Of a DNA stretch of 64,000 nt, positions 8,087 through 19,302 are shown one piece after another. Source of the stretch: Desulfovibrio legallii. Its GTDB lineage: Bacteria; Desulfobacterota; Desulfovibrionia; Desulfovibrionales; Desulfovibrionaceae. Below the pieces are notes generated by a model. That model searched no databases. It was not told the origin of the DNA and was given only the letters and a program-made list of their open reading frames with translations. The stretch lies in assembly GCF_900102485.1 (NCBI RefSeq), contig NZ_FNBX01000001.1:62001-126000 (forward strand), read 5' to 3'. A program made the position numbers and the translations under genes. Position 1 is the first letter of the stretch. The number at the start of each line of letters is the position of its first letter.

Positions 8087-8924
8087 GTCACGAGATTATC
8101 TAGAATTTTATTTTGTGGCATAGTTCGCTTGCCTTCAACCACAAACGGGGGAACGCATGCCACTGCCAGCCCACAGACGACACGACATTTCAGATGCTGT
8201 TTGGAAGAAATTTGCGCCGCATTTACCTGGCCGTGCTGGGAGCTGGGGTGACCTTGCGCATGATAACCGGCTGTTTATAAATGCAGTCTTTTGGATAATG
8301 CGTACAGGTGCGCCGTGGCGAGATTTACCGCCGGACTTCGGCGGCTGGAGCAACACGCACCGTCGCTTCATCCGCTGGCGTGACAAGGGAGTATGGGAGC
8401 GATTACTCGAAATTTTGATTGATGAGCCTGATTTTGAATGGCTGATGATCAACGCCAGCCATTGCAAGGTCCATCCCCAGGCGGCAGGTGCAAAAGGTGG
8501 TAATCAGAACATGAGCCGCACAAAAAGGGGGCTCAACACAAAATTGCATTTGGCCGTGGATGCGCATGGTATGCCGCTCAGGGCCATTGTTACACAAGGT
8601 ACAGTGGCAGATTGTGCGCAAACAATTGCTTTAATTAGCTTGGTTACCGCATAAAACCTTTTTGCAGACAAAGGTTATGATACAGATACAATTCTTGATC
8701 AGGCTGAAAGGCAAGGTATGCTGCCGGTTATTCCTCCAAAAAAGAGTCGCAAAAAGCAGCGCTATTATGGCAATGAACTTTATAAGGCGCGCACTTGATA
8801 GAAAATGCATTTCTTCATCTGAAGCTGTGGCGCGGAATAACCACCAGGGACGCAAAGAATACGGCATCATTTCTTGCCGCCGTCCACATCAGGTGTATCT
8901 TTTTATGGATCTCTATCTCGTGAC
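8087..8924 (+). mobile_element. Decayed IS5-family insertion sequence
   Basis: The segment is bounded by a perfect 10-bp inverted repeat, GTCACGAGAT at 8087-8096 and ATCTCGTGAC at 8915-8924. At 838 bp it has the size of small IS5-family elements and encloses a single transposase frame that is broken twice. No clear target duplication is visible, so the exact ends could be a few bases further out. Its GC content is lower than the flanks, in keeping with acquisition. Confidence 0.75.
8157..8923 (+). pseudogene. IS5-family transposase, inactivated
   Basis: The first 165 codons read as a typical small IS5-family transposase (HRRHDISDAVWKKFAPHLPG, WRDLPPDFGGWSNTHRRFIRW, then KRGLNTKLHLAVDAHGMPLR). 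An in-frame TAA at 8652-8654 interrupts it. The same frame then continues with LFADKGYDTDTILDQAERQG and ends at a second stop caused by loss of about one base near 8793. The shifted frame then gives IENAFLHLKLWRGI and the usual C terminus LWISIS. The catalytic DDE residues are spread over these pieces, so no active enzyme can be made. Confidence 0.9.
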
Positions 8925-8934
8925 TATACTATCT

Positions 8935-9081
8935 AGAGCAGATTACCTTTGAGAACAGGCATTCTCAAAGTTTAAGGCACGCTCGTTTCGGCGCTCAACA
9001 GCGCAAATAAATTGCGCTTACGCCTCCACAGCGGGCGTCTGCTCACGCAGACGCCAGGGCATTTCAAAATTGAAATGCCCT
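8935..9081 (+). repeat. Multi-hairpin intergenic repeat, copy B
   Basis: The best reference copy. In order: AGAGCAGATT edge; hairpin CTTTGAGAA/TTCTCAAAG (8947-8970); hairpin AGCGCAA/TTGCGCT inside a GGCG/CGCC outer stem; hairpin GGCGTCTGC/GCAGACGCC; terminal hairpin AGGGCATTTCAA/TTGAAATGCCCT (9056-9081). It starts 10 bases after the IS end. Its last hairpin overlaps the TAG stop (9080-9082) of the lipoprotein gene on the minus strand. Confidence 0.9.
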
Positions 9082-9889
9082 AAAAAGCGCTGCCGCCGAA
9101 GACGGAGTCCCAGAGAGAGGTTTTGGGCGGCACGGCGTCGGGGTCCACCCAGGTCAGCACTTCACGCCCCATGTCCCAGGCCAGGGAGCGGGCGATGAAG
9201 CCTGCGGGGTCGCCGGGGTTGCGCTCCTTGATGGAGAAAAGATAAAAATCGTGCACCTGGCGGGCTTCCATAAGGCCGCCCTGAGCCATGGACCAAAGCA
9301 AGACGCCCGTGCGGACGTCGTAAATCTCCAGAGCCAGAGAAAGGGAGCTGGTGCCGCCGGAGCCGCCGTCCATATAGTGGTTGATGTAGCCGCCCACCAC
9401 CATTTCCGCCCCGCGTTTACGGGCCAGCGCCATGGCCCGGTTGGGTTCGTAAGGACCGGCGTCGGCGGCGTATTCCAGGGTCTGAAAGGCGTTAAGCGAG
9501 AGCCAGACCTGCCAGATCTGGCGGGAGAAGGCAGTGCTGAAGCTCACGGGATCCGCAATCTGCTGCACCATGCGCAAGGGCACAAACAGGGCCCTGGGCC
9601 GCCGGTTGAGGCTCTCGCGCGGGGCCACATACACGGCGGGCGGCTGGCGGCGCACAAAATTGTTGATCTGCACCTGAAAAGGCGTGCTGAAGTCGCCGGA
9701 GACCTTCAGCGTACTGCGGCTGTCGTCCGGCGCGCGGCTGCAGCCCAAAGCCGCCAGGGCCAGCAGAAGCAGCGCGGCCAGCAGGGCCAGGAGCGCCCGG
9801 CTCCGCGCGGCCGCCCGGCAGAGGGCGGATCCATGTTGCACGGCTGGGCAATGCCGCCCCTTGCCGCAGTATTCCCACAGAGCGTTCAT
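9080..9889 (-). CDS. Outer-membrane-type lipoprotein, CsgG/LpoB-like (tentative)
   Basis: The 269-aa product has a hydrophobic signal ending in the lipobox LAALGC, with the modified cysteine at residue 50. The mature part contains VSGDFSTPFQVQINNF, a segment VVGGYINHYMDGGSG and SLALEIYDVRTGVLLWSMAQ, which resembles the domain shared by CsgG and LpoB-type lipoproteins; this is a similarity judged by eye. The ATG at 9889 overlaps the preceding gene as ATGA. It is the last of three minus-strand genes with a zinc-ribbon/Yip1 protein first. The TAG stop merges into repeat copy B. Confidence 0.75.
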   Translation of the reverse strand: MNALWEYCGKGRHCPAVQHGSALCRAAARSRALLALLAALLLLALAALGCSRAPDDSRSTLKVSGDFSTPFQVQINNFVRRQPPAVYVAPRESLNRRPRALFVPLRMVQQIADPVSFSTAFSRQIWQVWLSLNAFQTLEYAADAGPYEPNRAMALARKRGAEMVVGGYINHYMDGGSGGTSSLSLALEIYDVRTGVLLWSMAQGGLMEARQVHDFYLFSIKERNPGDPAGFIARSLAWDMGREVLTWVDPDAVPPKTSLWDSVFGGSAF

Positions 9890-10230
9890 TGGCGTTTCTC
9901 CGTCATCAGCCGCGCCCGGCCCAGAAGAACCAGCAATCCGGCCCGGGCCGTCATCAGGCGCGTGTGCAGCTCCAGCCGCTTTTGGGGCGGCAGGCGGCGG
10001 AAGGCAGGGCTCTCGGCCGCCCGCGCCACGCGGCGCAGTTCCGCCGCCAGGCGGGCCAGACGGCGCAGCTCGTCTTCCGCAAACAGTGCGCTCCGTCCGG
10101 CTTCCTCCGCCCAGGCGGCCAGCTCGCGGGCCTGGACGGCAATGGTCGCCGGTCGGATGGCCGCGCCATATTTTCGACGTATGCAAAACCCGCGCCAGAG
10201 ATCCGCAAGCCACCGACGCACCCGGTCCAT
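9886..10230 (-). CDS. Small helical protein of unknown function
   Basis: This 114-aa protein is rich in Arg, Ala and Leu and looks almost entirely alpha-helical (ELAAWAEEAGRSALFAEDEL and following). No domain was recognised. It starts at the ATG at 10230, within 8 bases of the upstream stop, and overlaps the lipoprotein gene by ATGA, so the three genes form one translationally coupled unit. It is probably cytoplasmic since no signal peptide or membrane segment is seen. Confidence 0.7.
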   Translation of the reverse strand: MDRVRRWLADLWRGFCIRRKYGAAIRPATIAVQARELAAWAEEAGRSALFAEDELRRLARLAAELRRVARAAESPAFRRLPPQKRLELHTRLMTARAGLLVLLGRARLMTEKRQ

Positions 10231-10237
10231 ACCGCCT

Positions 10238-11302
10238 TCAGAACTGCGTGGCCTGCGCCATCTGCAGCAAAAGCGGGGCCAGCAGAAGCAGAATGGGCGC
10301 AAGCCCCATAAGCGTCTGCGGCCAGCTCAGCCGCAGAGCCGCACGGCAGCCCACCAGAATGCAGGCAAAGCTCCAGATGAAGCCCACCACCGAGCCCAGC
10401 AGGGGCACGATGCAGAGCAGCCCCGGCGCGGAGGCGTAGGCCATAACCTGGAAGACCAGGGAAAAATCCTGCCGCTTGCTGGCGACAAAGCCGTAGGTGA
10501 ACTGGATAAGCGCGCTGAGCACATAGATCTGCACCACAGAGACGGCCAGCTTGAGCAGCACGGTCATGGGCAGGCTCATCTGCGGCGAAAGCAGGATGAG
10601 CATTTTTTCCAGCTGCGGATCCGAAGCCGCGCTGGGGGCCATGAGGGAGAGAAAAACCCCGGACCAGACCCGCTCCACCGCCACCTGCACCGCGCTGATG
10701 ATCAGGTAGAAGATCAGGGCCCGCGTCTGGGCCTCACCGGGCCGTAAGGCGGCAAAAAAACGCTGGCTGCCGAACATGACCCGCATGCAGGTATGGTAGA
10801 AGGCGGCCGGCCAGCCGTCCGGCTCCGGCGCGCGACGCCAGGGATTGTCCTCCCCGGCCTCCTGGTCGAACCCGGCCTCCGCCTCCCGGCCCTCCCGCTT
10901 CCGGTCACGCGCGGCATTCCGGCCCGCGTCTTCTGCCGCTGCGTCCTCGTCCCAGCGGGGCCTTGCGGCCTTGCGCGCCGGGGCGGCGGCCTCCTCGTCT
11001 TCCCGGCTGCTGTCCGCTTTTTCGGCACCGGCGGCCGGCGGCGCTGGGCGGCCCGGCACAATGGCCCCAGGGGGCAAGGGGTCATCCCCGCCGCCCGGAG
11101 CGGCCGGGGGCGTCTGCGCCATATCCTGCGGCGGTTCCTGCGCCGCGCCCGGCACAGGGGCGAGCACCTCCAGCACGCCCGCATCAGGCGCAAAGCGGAA
11201 CCGGCAGGCGCACTGCGGACAGGTGGCGATAACCGGGCGGCGCGGCAGGCGGTCGTCAGGCAAAGGGCGGCTGAAGCCGCAACGCGGGCAGGTAATGTTC
11301 AC
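10238..11302 (-). CDS. Zinc-ribbon and Yip1-type membrane protein
   Basis: The 354-aa protein starts with an MJ0042-type zinc ribbon (C5, C8, C28, C31: TCPRCGF ... TCPQCAC). A long low-complexity charged and proline-rich linker follows (about residues 45-180). The C-terminal half has about five membrane segments of the Yip1 type (YLIISAVQVAVERVWSGVFL onward). The GTG at 11302 was chosen because GAGGAGAAG stands just before it and the zinc ribbon begins at codon 4. Longer upstream reading is open but lacks such a site. It heads the three-gene cluster; function unknown. Confidence 0.8.
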   Translation of the reverse strand: MNITCPRCGFSRPLPDDRLPRRPVIATCPQCACRFRFAPDAGVLEVLAPVPGAAQEPPQDMAQTPPAAPGGGDDPLPPGAIVPGRPAPPAAGAEKADSSREDEEAAAPARKAARPRWDEDAAAEDAGRNAARDRKREGREAEAGFDQEAGEDNPWRRAPEPDGWPAAFYHTCMRVMFGSQRFFAALRPGEAQTRALIFYLIISAVQVAVERVWSGVFLSLMAPSAASDPQLEKMLILLSPQMSLPMTVLLKLAVSVVQIYVLSALIQFTYGFVASKRQDFSLVFQVMAYASAPGLLCIVPLLGSVVGFIWSFACILVGCRAALRLSWPQTLMGLAPILLLLAPLLLQMAQATQF

Positions 11303-11416
11303 AAACTTCTCCTCGCAAAGATGCCGGAAAGGCCGCCCGTTGCGGACAGCGGAACCGGCAGGAATTTTCCCGCCCATACTAGCCGCAGGCCAGGACGCTG
11401 GCAAGCGCCCGAAGGC

Positions 11417-11445
11417 TTGACAAGTCCGGGCCGCGCCCGTAGGGT
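11417..11445 (+). promoter_or_regulatory. Sigma-70 promoter of the riboswitch/exchanger transcript
   Basis: TTGACA (11417-11422) and TAGGGT (11440-11445) are separated by 17 bases. Transcription would start about 10 bases before the conserved GGGGAGTAAC of the riboswitch. Confidence 0.7.
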
Positions 11446-11454
11446 GAAAAACAC

Positions 11455-11566
11455 AAGGGGAGTAACTGGGTTCCTGTAGCCCGGACGGCATCAACAGCAT
11501 GGCCTTTGGCCTGGTGCCGTCGTCGGTTTTACCGATGAGTGAGACCTTGGCAGCAATGCCAGGGTC
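11455..11566 (+). ncRNA. yybP-ykoY (manganese) riboswitch
   Basis: Conserved pieces of this aptamer occur in the right order: GGGGAGTAAC, GCCCGGACGGCATCAACA, a variable hairpin, GGTGCCGTCGTCGG, and GATGAGTGAGACCTTGGCA. Members of this class sense Mn2+ and usually control metal exporters. The gene 30 bases downstream encodes a cation exchanger, which agrees with that role. The 3' strand of the aptamer overlaps a terminator hairpin, giving a plausible on/off platform. Confidence 0.88.
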
Positions 11567-11580
11567 TTTTTTTTATTTTT
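11543..11580 (+). terminator. Riboswitch expression-platform terminator
   Basis: GACCTTGGCA pairs with TGCCAGGGTC around GCAA and is followed by eight T residues and a further T-rich stretch. Its left arm belongs to the conserved 3' end of the aptamer, so metal binding would free or form the terminator. Confidence 0.8.
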
Positions 11581-11594
11581 ACCTGGAGAACGCC

Positions 11595-12818
11595 ATGACC
11601 ATCCGTTCGCTGCGGCCATACATCATTGCCGTGCTGCTGACCCTGCCCGGCGTAGGGCTGCGCTTTATGGACCATGCGGGCATGTCGCCCATTGTGGTGG
11701 CCCTGCTTTCCGGCATCGCCATTCTGGGGGCTTCCTTTCTGCTCACCTGGGCCTGCGAGGTGGCGCAGATGGACATTCCCCAGGCTGTGGCCGTGGCCGT
11801 GGTGGCCTTTATCGCCGTGCTGCCGGAATACGCCGTGGACATGTACTTTACCTGGATGGCGGGGCAGCAGCCTGAAAGCGCCTATTCCCACTACGCCATC
11901 GCCAATATGACCGGGGCCAACCGGCTGCTCATCGGCGTGGGCTGGTCGGCCATTGTGCTGCTCTTCGCCAGCCGCTTCCACAAAGGCGTGCACCTGCCCG
12001 ACGACAAACGCACGGACGTGCTTTTCCTGGGCCTGGCCACGCTGTACGCCCTGTGCATCCCCCTCAAGGGTTCCCTTACCTGGGTGGACGGTCTGGTGCT
12101 GCTGGGCGTTTACATCTGGTACATCTGCATCGTGGCCCGCCGCCCCGTGGAAGAGGAGGAACCCGAAGGCCCGGCCGCCGTGCTGGCCCGCTTTGCCAAA
12201 AAAGTGCGCCTGCGCAGCGTCATCGCCATCTTCCTTTTTGCGGCCCTGGTCATCCTGTGCAACGCCGAACCGTTCAGCGAAAATCTGGTGGCCAGCGGCA
12301 AACTTCTGGGCGTCAACGAATTTTTGCTGGTGCAGTGGCTTGCGCCCATCGCCTCGGAATCGCCGGAGTTCATCATCGCCATCATGTTCGCCTCGCGCGG
12401 CAACGCCTCCCTGGCTCTGGGCAGCCTGCTTTCTTCCAAGCTCAATCAGTGGACCCTGCTGGTGGGCATGATCCCCGGGGTCTACGCCATCTCCTCCGGC
12501 GGGCTTACCCCGCCCATCAACCTTGACACCCACCAGTTTCAAGAAATACTCTTGACTGCGGGGCAATCCCTGTTTGCCGTGGCCCTGCTGGTGGACCTGC
12601 GGCTGCACGTGCGGGAGGCCTTCTGGCTGCTGGTTCTGTTTCTGGCCCAGCTGCTTTCGCCTCTGTACGATGCGCAATTGGAGGCCCTGCTGGGCCTGCC
12701 CCACGATCCGTTGCGCCTGCACTTTTTTTATGCAAAGGTTTATATTGTCCTTGCCATAGTGCTGCTGCTCAAAAATTGGCGCAAGGTGCGGGATCTGCGC
12801 CTGGGCTTCAAGGTGTAA
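11595..12818 (+). CDS. CaCA-family cation exchanger, probable Mn2+/Ca2+ exporter
   Basis: This 407-aa membrane protein has two homologous halves with the alpha-repeat signatures FIAVLPEYAVDMYF (first half) and APIASESPEFIIAIMFASRG (second half), as in sodium/calcium exchangers. About ten to eleven hydrophobic segments flank a charged cytoplasmic loop (RRPVEEEEPEG). The ATG at 11595 has GGAG seven bases upstream; earlier in-frame starts lie inside the riboswitch terminator. Control by a manganese-type riboswitch suggests that Mn2+ is the relevant substrate, though Ca2+ cannot be excluded. Confidence 0.9.
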   Translation: MTIRSLRPYIIAVLLTLPGVGLRFMDHAGMSPIVVALLSGIAILGASFLLTWACEVAQMDIPQAVAVAVVAFIAVLPEYAVDMYFTWMAGQQPESAYSHYAIANMTGANRLLIGVGWSAIVLLFASRFHKGVHLPDDKRTDVLFLGLATLYALCIPLKGSLTWVDGLVLLGVYIWYICIVARRPVEEEEPEGPAAVLARFAKKVRLRSVIAIFLFAALVILCNAEPFSENLVASGKLLGVNEFLLVQWLAPIASESPEFIIAIMFASRGNASLALGSLLSSKLNQWTLLVGMIPGVYAISSGGLTPPINLDTHQFQEILLTAGQSLFAVALLVDLRLHVREAFWLLVLFLAQLLSPLYDAQLEALLGLPHDPLRLHFFYAKVYIVLAIVLLLKNWRKVRDLRLGFKV

Positions 12819-12927
12819 CGTCACCGTAATGCACACAACCTCGCGGCCCGCGGAAAGGCGCGTCTGGCTCCGGAAGGGCCACCGGCCGCCCTCCGCGACG
12901 CGCCGCCGGGATCAAGGTAGAATTTTC

Positions 12928-13818
12928 ATGCCCCGTTTGCTGTTTTTGCTCCTCTGCGTCCTGCTGCTGGGCGAAAGGGCCCAGGAAGCCGCGGCCCTGA
13001 CCGGTGTCGGCGATCCGGACCGGACTGCCCCCCCCGCCGCCGGGTCCACGGCGTTGCCTGTGGCCCTTCCAGAGCCCGACGCGCCCGCCGATCCCCCGGC
13101 CGGGGCCGCTCCTGACGCTGAAGTCGGCCCCCTGCCCAGCGAAGCCGAACGCAGCGCCGCGGCAGCCATCATTTCCGGTTCGCGCCGCCCGGGCATTATT
13201 GAGCATTCCCTCATCCGCGGCGGCGCGGACGTGCCTGGCCTGCATATCCACATCAACTACCCCTCTGTGGGCAGCAAGGAGATCGACGCGGACATCCGCC
13301 AGTGGGTCACCGGCCTGGCCGAGGCCTTTGCCGCCAATGCCACGGCCCTGACCCTGCCCGGCGAGGACGACGCCCCGCCCAACGAGCTGTGGGGCTCCTA
13401 CACTGTGGCGGCCCCTTCGCCTGCGGGCCTGAGCCTGACCTTTGAAATCTGGACTTACACGGGAGGCGCGCACGGCAATCTGGACGTGCTGACCCTTAAC
13501 TACAGCCTGCTCACGGGGCAGCGCCTGGGCCTGGTGGATTTGTTTGAAGACCCGGAAGCTGCCCTGCGGATCATGTCCGACTGGGCTTACAAGGAACTTT
13601 CGCAACGCCTGGGCGGCATGCGGCAGGAGCAGACCCTGCGCACGGGCCTCACCCCCGTGCCGGAAAACTTCGCCAGCCTTACCCTGGTGCCGCAGGGCGT
13701 GCGCATAAACTTCCAGCCCTATCAGGTGGCCCCCTGGGCGGCCGGCGCGCAGAAGGTCACCATCCCGCTGGAAGAACTGTTGCCCGCGCGGCCCCTGCTG
13801 CGCCTTTGGGGCCGCTAG
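12928..13818 (+). CDS. Exported DUF3298 (RsiV-like) protein
   Basis: The 296-aa protein has a signal peptide (LLFLLLCVLLLGERAQEAAA), a Pro/Ala-rich linker, and a domain with the DUF3298 features GAHGNLDVLTLNYSLLTGQR and LGLVDLFED. The same fold occurs in the anti-sigma factor RsiV, but the cytoplasmic anti-sigma part is missing, so this is a stand-alone periplasmic version of unknown role. The ATG at 12928 directly precedes the signal peptide. The next gene begins 3 bases after its stop. Confidence 0.8.
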   Translation: MPRLLFLLLCVLLLGERAQEAAALTGVGDPDRTAPPAAGSTALPVALPEPDAPADPPAGAAPDAEVGPLPSEAERSAAAAIISGSRRPGIIEHSLIRGGADVPGLHIHINYPSVGSKEIDADIRQWVTGLAEAFAANATALTLPGEDDAPPNELWGSYTVAAPSPAGLSLTFEIWTYTGGAHGNLDVLTLNYSLLTGQRLGLVDLFEDPEAALRIMSDWAYKELSQRLGGMRQEQTLRTGLTPVPENFASLTLVPQGVRINFQPYQVAPWAAGAQKVTIPLEELLPARPLLRLWGR

Positions 13819-13821
13819 GCC

Positions 13822-16800
13822 GTGCCCGCCGCGCAGAAAGGGCCCTTCGGGCCTGATCCGTCCCTGCCGGACGCCGCCGGGGCCAAGGCCGCTCCGCCCC
13901 TTGCCCCCGGCCCACGCGCCCCCGCCCGCTCCCGCTGGCTTTTCGACCCGCAGGACCACAAACTCATGAAGCTGGTCAACAGCTTCGTGGCGGCCAGGGC
14001 CAACGCCCGCGCCCTGCCGCAGCCCGAACCCGGTCTGCACCCCCACGGCATTATTGAGATGACCTCCGACCACGGCCTGCGCATGGCCAAGGCCGCCATT
14101 GTCCTGCTGGAAAGCCTGGAAGCCGGCGGCCCGCGCGAAAGGCTCACGGCCCTGCGCCGCCTGCACGACGAGGTGCTCTATTCCGCCCGCTCCCCTTTGC
14201 AGAACAATACGGCGCGGGTGCTGATCCAGATCATGAAAGACCTGGTGCGCGCCAGCCCGGATCCCGCGCGGCAGCTGCCCCTGGCCCACGATTTTCACCG
14301 CGCTGTGGGCGGCACCCCGCGCATTGTCCGCGCCCTGCTGCGGCGCTACCATCTGCTGGAAATGCCTGAGGCCTGGAACCAGCACGCCTTTGACCACCAT
14401 GTGCACGACGCCAACACCAAGGGCCGCAAAAGCCCAACCCATCTGGTTATGGACGCCTGGATCAAGGGCATCCGTTTTCTCACCGTCGTCTATTACAATA
14501 CGGTGGATCCGGAGGCGGCGCGCGAGCTTTTGCGGGCCGCGCGCATTATGGGCATTACCGTGCGCATCGGCATCGAATTTCGGGCCGCGTTTGGGGACAA
14601 ACTGGTGGAATTTACCTGGTCGCCGCTCAATACGGAGACCTCCAAGGCCTTCACCGAGCTGCTCCGGCGCAAGGACGTGGCCGCCGTGCTGGCCGCCCAC
14701 GCTCCGGTCAACGCCTGGATGCGCGAGCACGCGCTGCTGCTCCTGCGGGCCTGGAACCAACGCCATGCCCCGGCCCTGGCCGCCCGCTGGGGCCTGGAAA
14801 CCCCGCCGCCCCTGGAGGAAGAGGCCTTCCTGGCCTATGTGGGGCAGCGCCAGCCCTCCACCCTGCACCTGGCCGAATACATCTATCAGGAATGGCGGCC
14901 CCTGTTGCAGGCCAAGCGCGCGGCCACCGTCGCCGCCCTGGCCGCGGCCGCGGACCCGCACCAGCAACGGCAGCTGCGCGACAGACTGGACCGGCTGGAC
15001 AATCTGGTGCCCGACGGCCTGCGGGAGGACTGGCTCGGCCCGGAGACCAACCCGGATATTGTCTTTCCCAACCGCCCGCATCCGGACCTGCCGCCCATCC
15101 TGCGCCAGACCCCCGAGGAGCTGGTGGAAAGCCTCGTCCCTCTGCACCCCTGCCAGATGATCCTCAGCCTCTCCGGCCTCACCGCCCAGGATGTGCTGGA
15201 GCTGCTCTGGCGCTGCCAGGGGCGCATTACCCACCTGGAGCTCTTCAATCTGCGGGAGTGGAATGAAGGACGGCTCCGGCACGCGGCGGCCATCAATGCC
15301 CTGCAGCGGGCCATCAACGAAGGTAGCACCCCCAGGCTCAAGCACGTCATCCGCCAGATCGTCCACGACGAACCCGCCGCCTCGCCCCGGCGCGCCCTGT
15401 TCCAAACCATCCTCGGCCGGCTGCCGCAGCTGCAGGAATGGTATGCCCTTGCGCGCTTGGGATCGCGCATCGGTACGGATTCCACCAGCAGCTCCCACCA
15501 CACCCACGGCATGGGGCTTGTCTTTGTGGAAACCCTTCCCCCCAAGGCCAGGGCCGCCCTGCGGCGGGAGCGCAATACCCAACGCCTGACCCTGCCCGTG
15601 CACACGGATATTTACCGCTTTGTGCAGCAGCACGAGCCGCCGCAGCCGCAGCCCCGGTGGCAAACGCTGCTCCGGCGGCTGCCGGGCCTGAGCAACCTGG
15701 GCTGCCAGTGCGTGCGGGGCTGGGGCCTGGAAAAAAAGACCACCAGCGTCGGTCGCGACGGCAACCTGGTGACCCTGGGCGGCGTGGACGACCGGGGCAT
15801 CAGCCGCGACGCCGCCGATGGCCGCCCGCCGGAAGAGGAAGCCTGGACCTTCGCCCGCGCGCTTGCCTGCTGCAACAGCGCCCTGGCCAATACCCTGAAA
15901 ATTCTGGCGGGCTTTCTGGCCGCCCAGTGGGCCTTCTGGTATGTGGACAGCTGGTGGGTGCTGACCTGGTTCGGCGCGCTGACCTGGTTTGCCATCACAG
16001 CCGTGCGCAACGTGGCGCAGGCCGTGGTGGGGGGCGGGGCCTTTACCCGCTCCCTGCTGCTGCCCTGGAAACGCTTTGTGAGCTGGGGGCGCATTGCCGA
16101 TTCCCTCTTCTACACGGGGATATCCGTCCCCCTGCTGGAGGTGGGCGTGCGGCTCTGGCTTCTGCAGGATACGCTGGGCATTACGGTGGAGACAAGCCCG
16201 CTGATCGTCTACACGGTCATTGCCCTGGTCAACAGCGCCTATATTTCCGGGCACAATCTCTACCGCGGCCTGCCGCGCGAGGCCGTGGTCGGCAATCTTT
16301 TTCGCAGCGCCCTGTCTATCCCCCTCTCCCTGGCGCTGGGGCAGGGGCTGCTGGGCGCATTTACGCTGCTGGCCCTGCCCAACCCGCTGGCGCTGCTGCA
16401 AAATTGCGCGGCCATCGTCTCCAAATGCGCTTCGGACATGGTGGCGGCCGTCATTGAGGGCTTTGCCGACCGCAACGCCTTTCTGCGCCTCCGGCAGCGC
16501 GACTACGACAGCAAACTGCGCCAGATGTACGCCAACCTCACCCGGCAGGAGCTGCTCTTCCCCCACCGCGACCTGGAACGCATGCTGGAAAAGCCCGAAG
16601 ACTACTGGCGGCAGCTCTACGCCAAAGACCCCGCCGTGGCCCGCGAAGCTGTGGCCCACCTGCTGGACATGCTCTACATGTGGTACTACCAGCCCCGCGC
16701 GCGCCAGGTCTTCTGGCGCAAAATGCGCGCCGCCCCGCCGGAGGAGCGGGGCATTGTGCTGGGCCTGCACGCCCTGCTGGGCCTGGAACGGGAGATCAGC

Positions 16801-16941
16801 ACCCTTATCCTCAACGGCCTGCTGGAGCATGACTTTGCCCGCGCTCTGGCCTTTTACCTGCAAAATAACCGCAGCTATCTGCGCGACCTGCACGCCGACG
16901 CCGCGCAAAAACTCAACTGCCCGGATGTCTGCCAGTTTTGA
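13822..16941 (+). CDS. Large PHP-like membrane protein
   Basis: A 1039-aa protein with two parts. Residues about 185-565 resemble a PHP phosphoesterase: [15 protein letters not shown] (191-205) in the place of motif 1, GIEFRA (250-255), HLELFN, and [15 protein letters not shown] (551-565) in the place of the last metal motif. The usual ITDH after motif 1 is replaced by VVYYN, so activity is uncertain. Residues about 690-855 hold five or more membrane segments, and the C terminus is soluble and helical. The GTG start at 13822 follows the previous stop by 3 bases but lacks a good ribosome site, so the N terminus is uncertain. Confidence 0.8.
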   Translation: MPAAQKGPFGPDPSLPDAAGAKAAPPLAPGPRAPARSRWLFDPQDHKLMKLVNSFVAARANARALPQPEPGLHPHGIIEMTSDHGLRMAKAAIVLLESLEAGGPRERLTALRRLHDEVLYSARSPLQNNTARVLIQIMKDLVRASPDPARQLPLAHDFHRAVGGTPRIVRALLRRYHLLEMPEAWNQHAFDHHVHDANTKGRKSPTHLVMDAWIKGIRFLTVVYYNTVDPEAARELLRAARIMGITVRIGIEFRAAFGDKLVEFTWSPLNTETSKAFTELLRRKDVAAVLAAHAPVNAWMREHALLLLRAWNQRHAPALAARWGLETPPPLEEEAFLAYVGQRQPSTLHLAEYIYQEWRPLLQAKRAATVAALAAAADPHQQRQLRDRLDRLDNLVPDGLREDWLGPETNPDIVFPNRPHPDLPPILRQTPEELVESLVPLHPCQMILSLSGLTAQDVLELLWRCQGRITHLELFNLREWNEGRLRHAAAINALQRAINEGSTPRLKHVIRQIVHDEPAASPRRALFQTILGRLPQLQEWYALARLGSRIGTDSTSSSHHTHGMGLVFVETLPPKARAALRRERNTQRLTLPVHTDIYRFVQQHEPPQPQPRWQTLLRRLPGLSNLGCQCVRGWGLEKKTTSVGRDGNLVTLGGVDDRGISRDAADGRPPEEEAWTFARALACCNSALANTLKILAGFLAAQWAFWYVDSWWVLTWFGALTWFAITAVRNVAQAVVGGGAFTRSLLLPWKRFVSWGRIADSLFYTGISVPLLEVGVRLWLLQDTLGITVETSPLIVYTVIALVNSAYISGHNLYRGLPREAVVGNLFRSALSIPLSLALGQGLLGAFTLLALPNPLALLQNCAAIVSKCASDMVAAVIEGFADRNAFLRLRQRDYDSKLRQMYANLTRQELLFPHRDLERMLEKPEDYWRQLYAKDPAVAREAVAHLLDMLYMWYYQPRARQVFWRKMRAAPPEERGIVLGLHALLGLEREISTLILNGLLEHDFARALAFYLQNNRSYLRDLHADAAQKLNCPDVCQF

Positions 16942-17007
16942 TAACAATTCCCACAATATGTCTAACAGTCCAATTTCCTTTGGCAAGCATAAAATTTTTA
17001 AAAAAAT

Positions 17008-17035
17008 CTGAAAAAAATTGTCCCGGCCCCCTTCT
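17008..17035 (+). promoter_or_regulatory. Candidate sigma-32 promoter of groESL
   Basis: CTGAAA and CCCCTTCT are 14 bases apart, close to the heat-shock consensus CTTGAAA-N13-15-CCCCATNT. The site lies about 165 bases upstream of groES. No CIRCE operator (TTAGCACTC palindrome) was found in the leader. Confidence 0.45.
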
Positions 17036-17201
17036 CAAGCCGCCAGCGTGTCTTATTTGTATGCCGGTGCGGGGCCGTACCACGGCGCTCTTTCGCCACG
17101 GCCCATTACGCGCAATATTTCCGGCGCGGCCGCTTCAGGGCGGCCTTCGTCGCGTCCCCTCTGGGACAAGAAAAACAATATTTCCGGGAGGATTTGACGT
17201 C

Positions 17202-19174
<1,973 letters not shown>

Positions 19175-19202
19175 GCCGCTCTTCTCCCTTTGCCCCTCTC
19201 CG

Positions 19203-19238
19203 GCGGGGTCTCTGCGTAAGCGGGGACCCCGCTTTTTT
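19203..19238 (+). terminator. Rho-independent terminator after groEL
   Basis: GCGGGGTC pairs with GACCCCGC across a 14-base loop and is followed by six T residues. Confidence 0.85.
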
Positions 19239-19302
19239 ACGCCCGTACCGCGCCTGCTCAGAGCACAGGCGCCCCCATGCACCCGGCCGCCGCCAGCCGC
19301 TA

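Noticed and set aside
7891..8163. A 90-codon minus-strand frame upstream of rnf
   Set aside because: It crosses the IS left end, has no ribosome site and no recognisable sequence.
12808..16986. A 1392-codon open frame on the minus strand
   Set aside because: It is antisense to the 1039-aa membrane protein and the DUF3298-like gene. Its translation is His/Gln/Gly-rich without any domain, a typical antisense shadow in GC-rich DNA.
17008..17201. CIRCE operator before groES
   Set aside because: The TTAGCACTC-N9-GAGTGCTAA palindrome is not present; only a sigma-32-like promoter fits.
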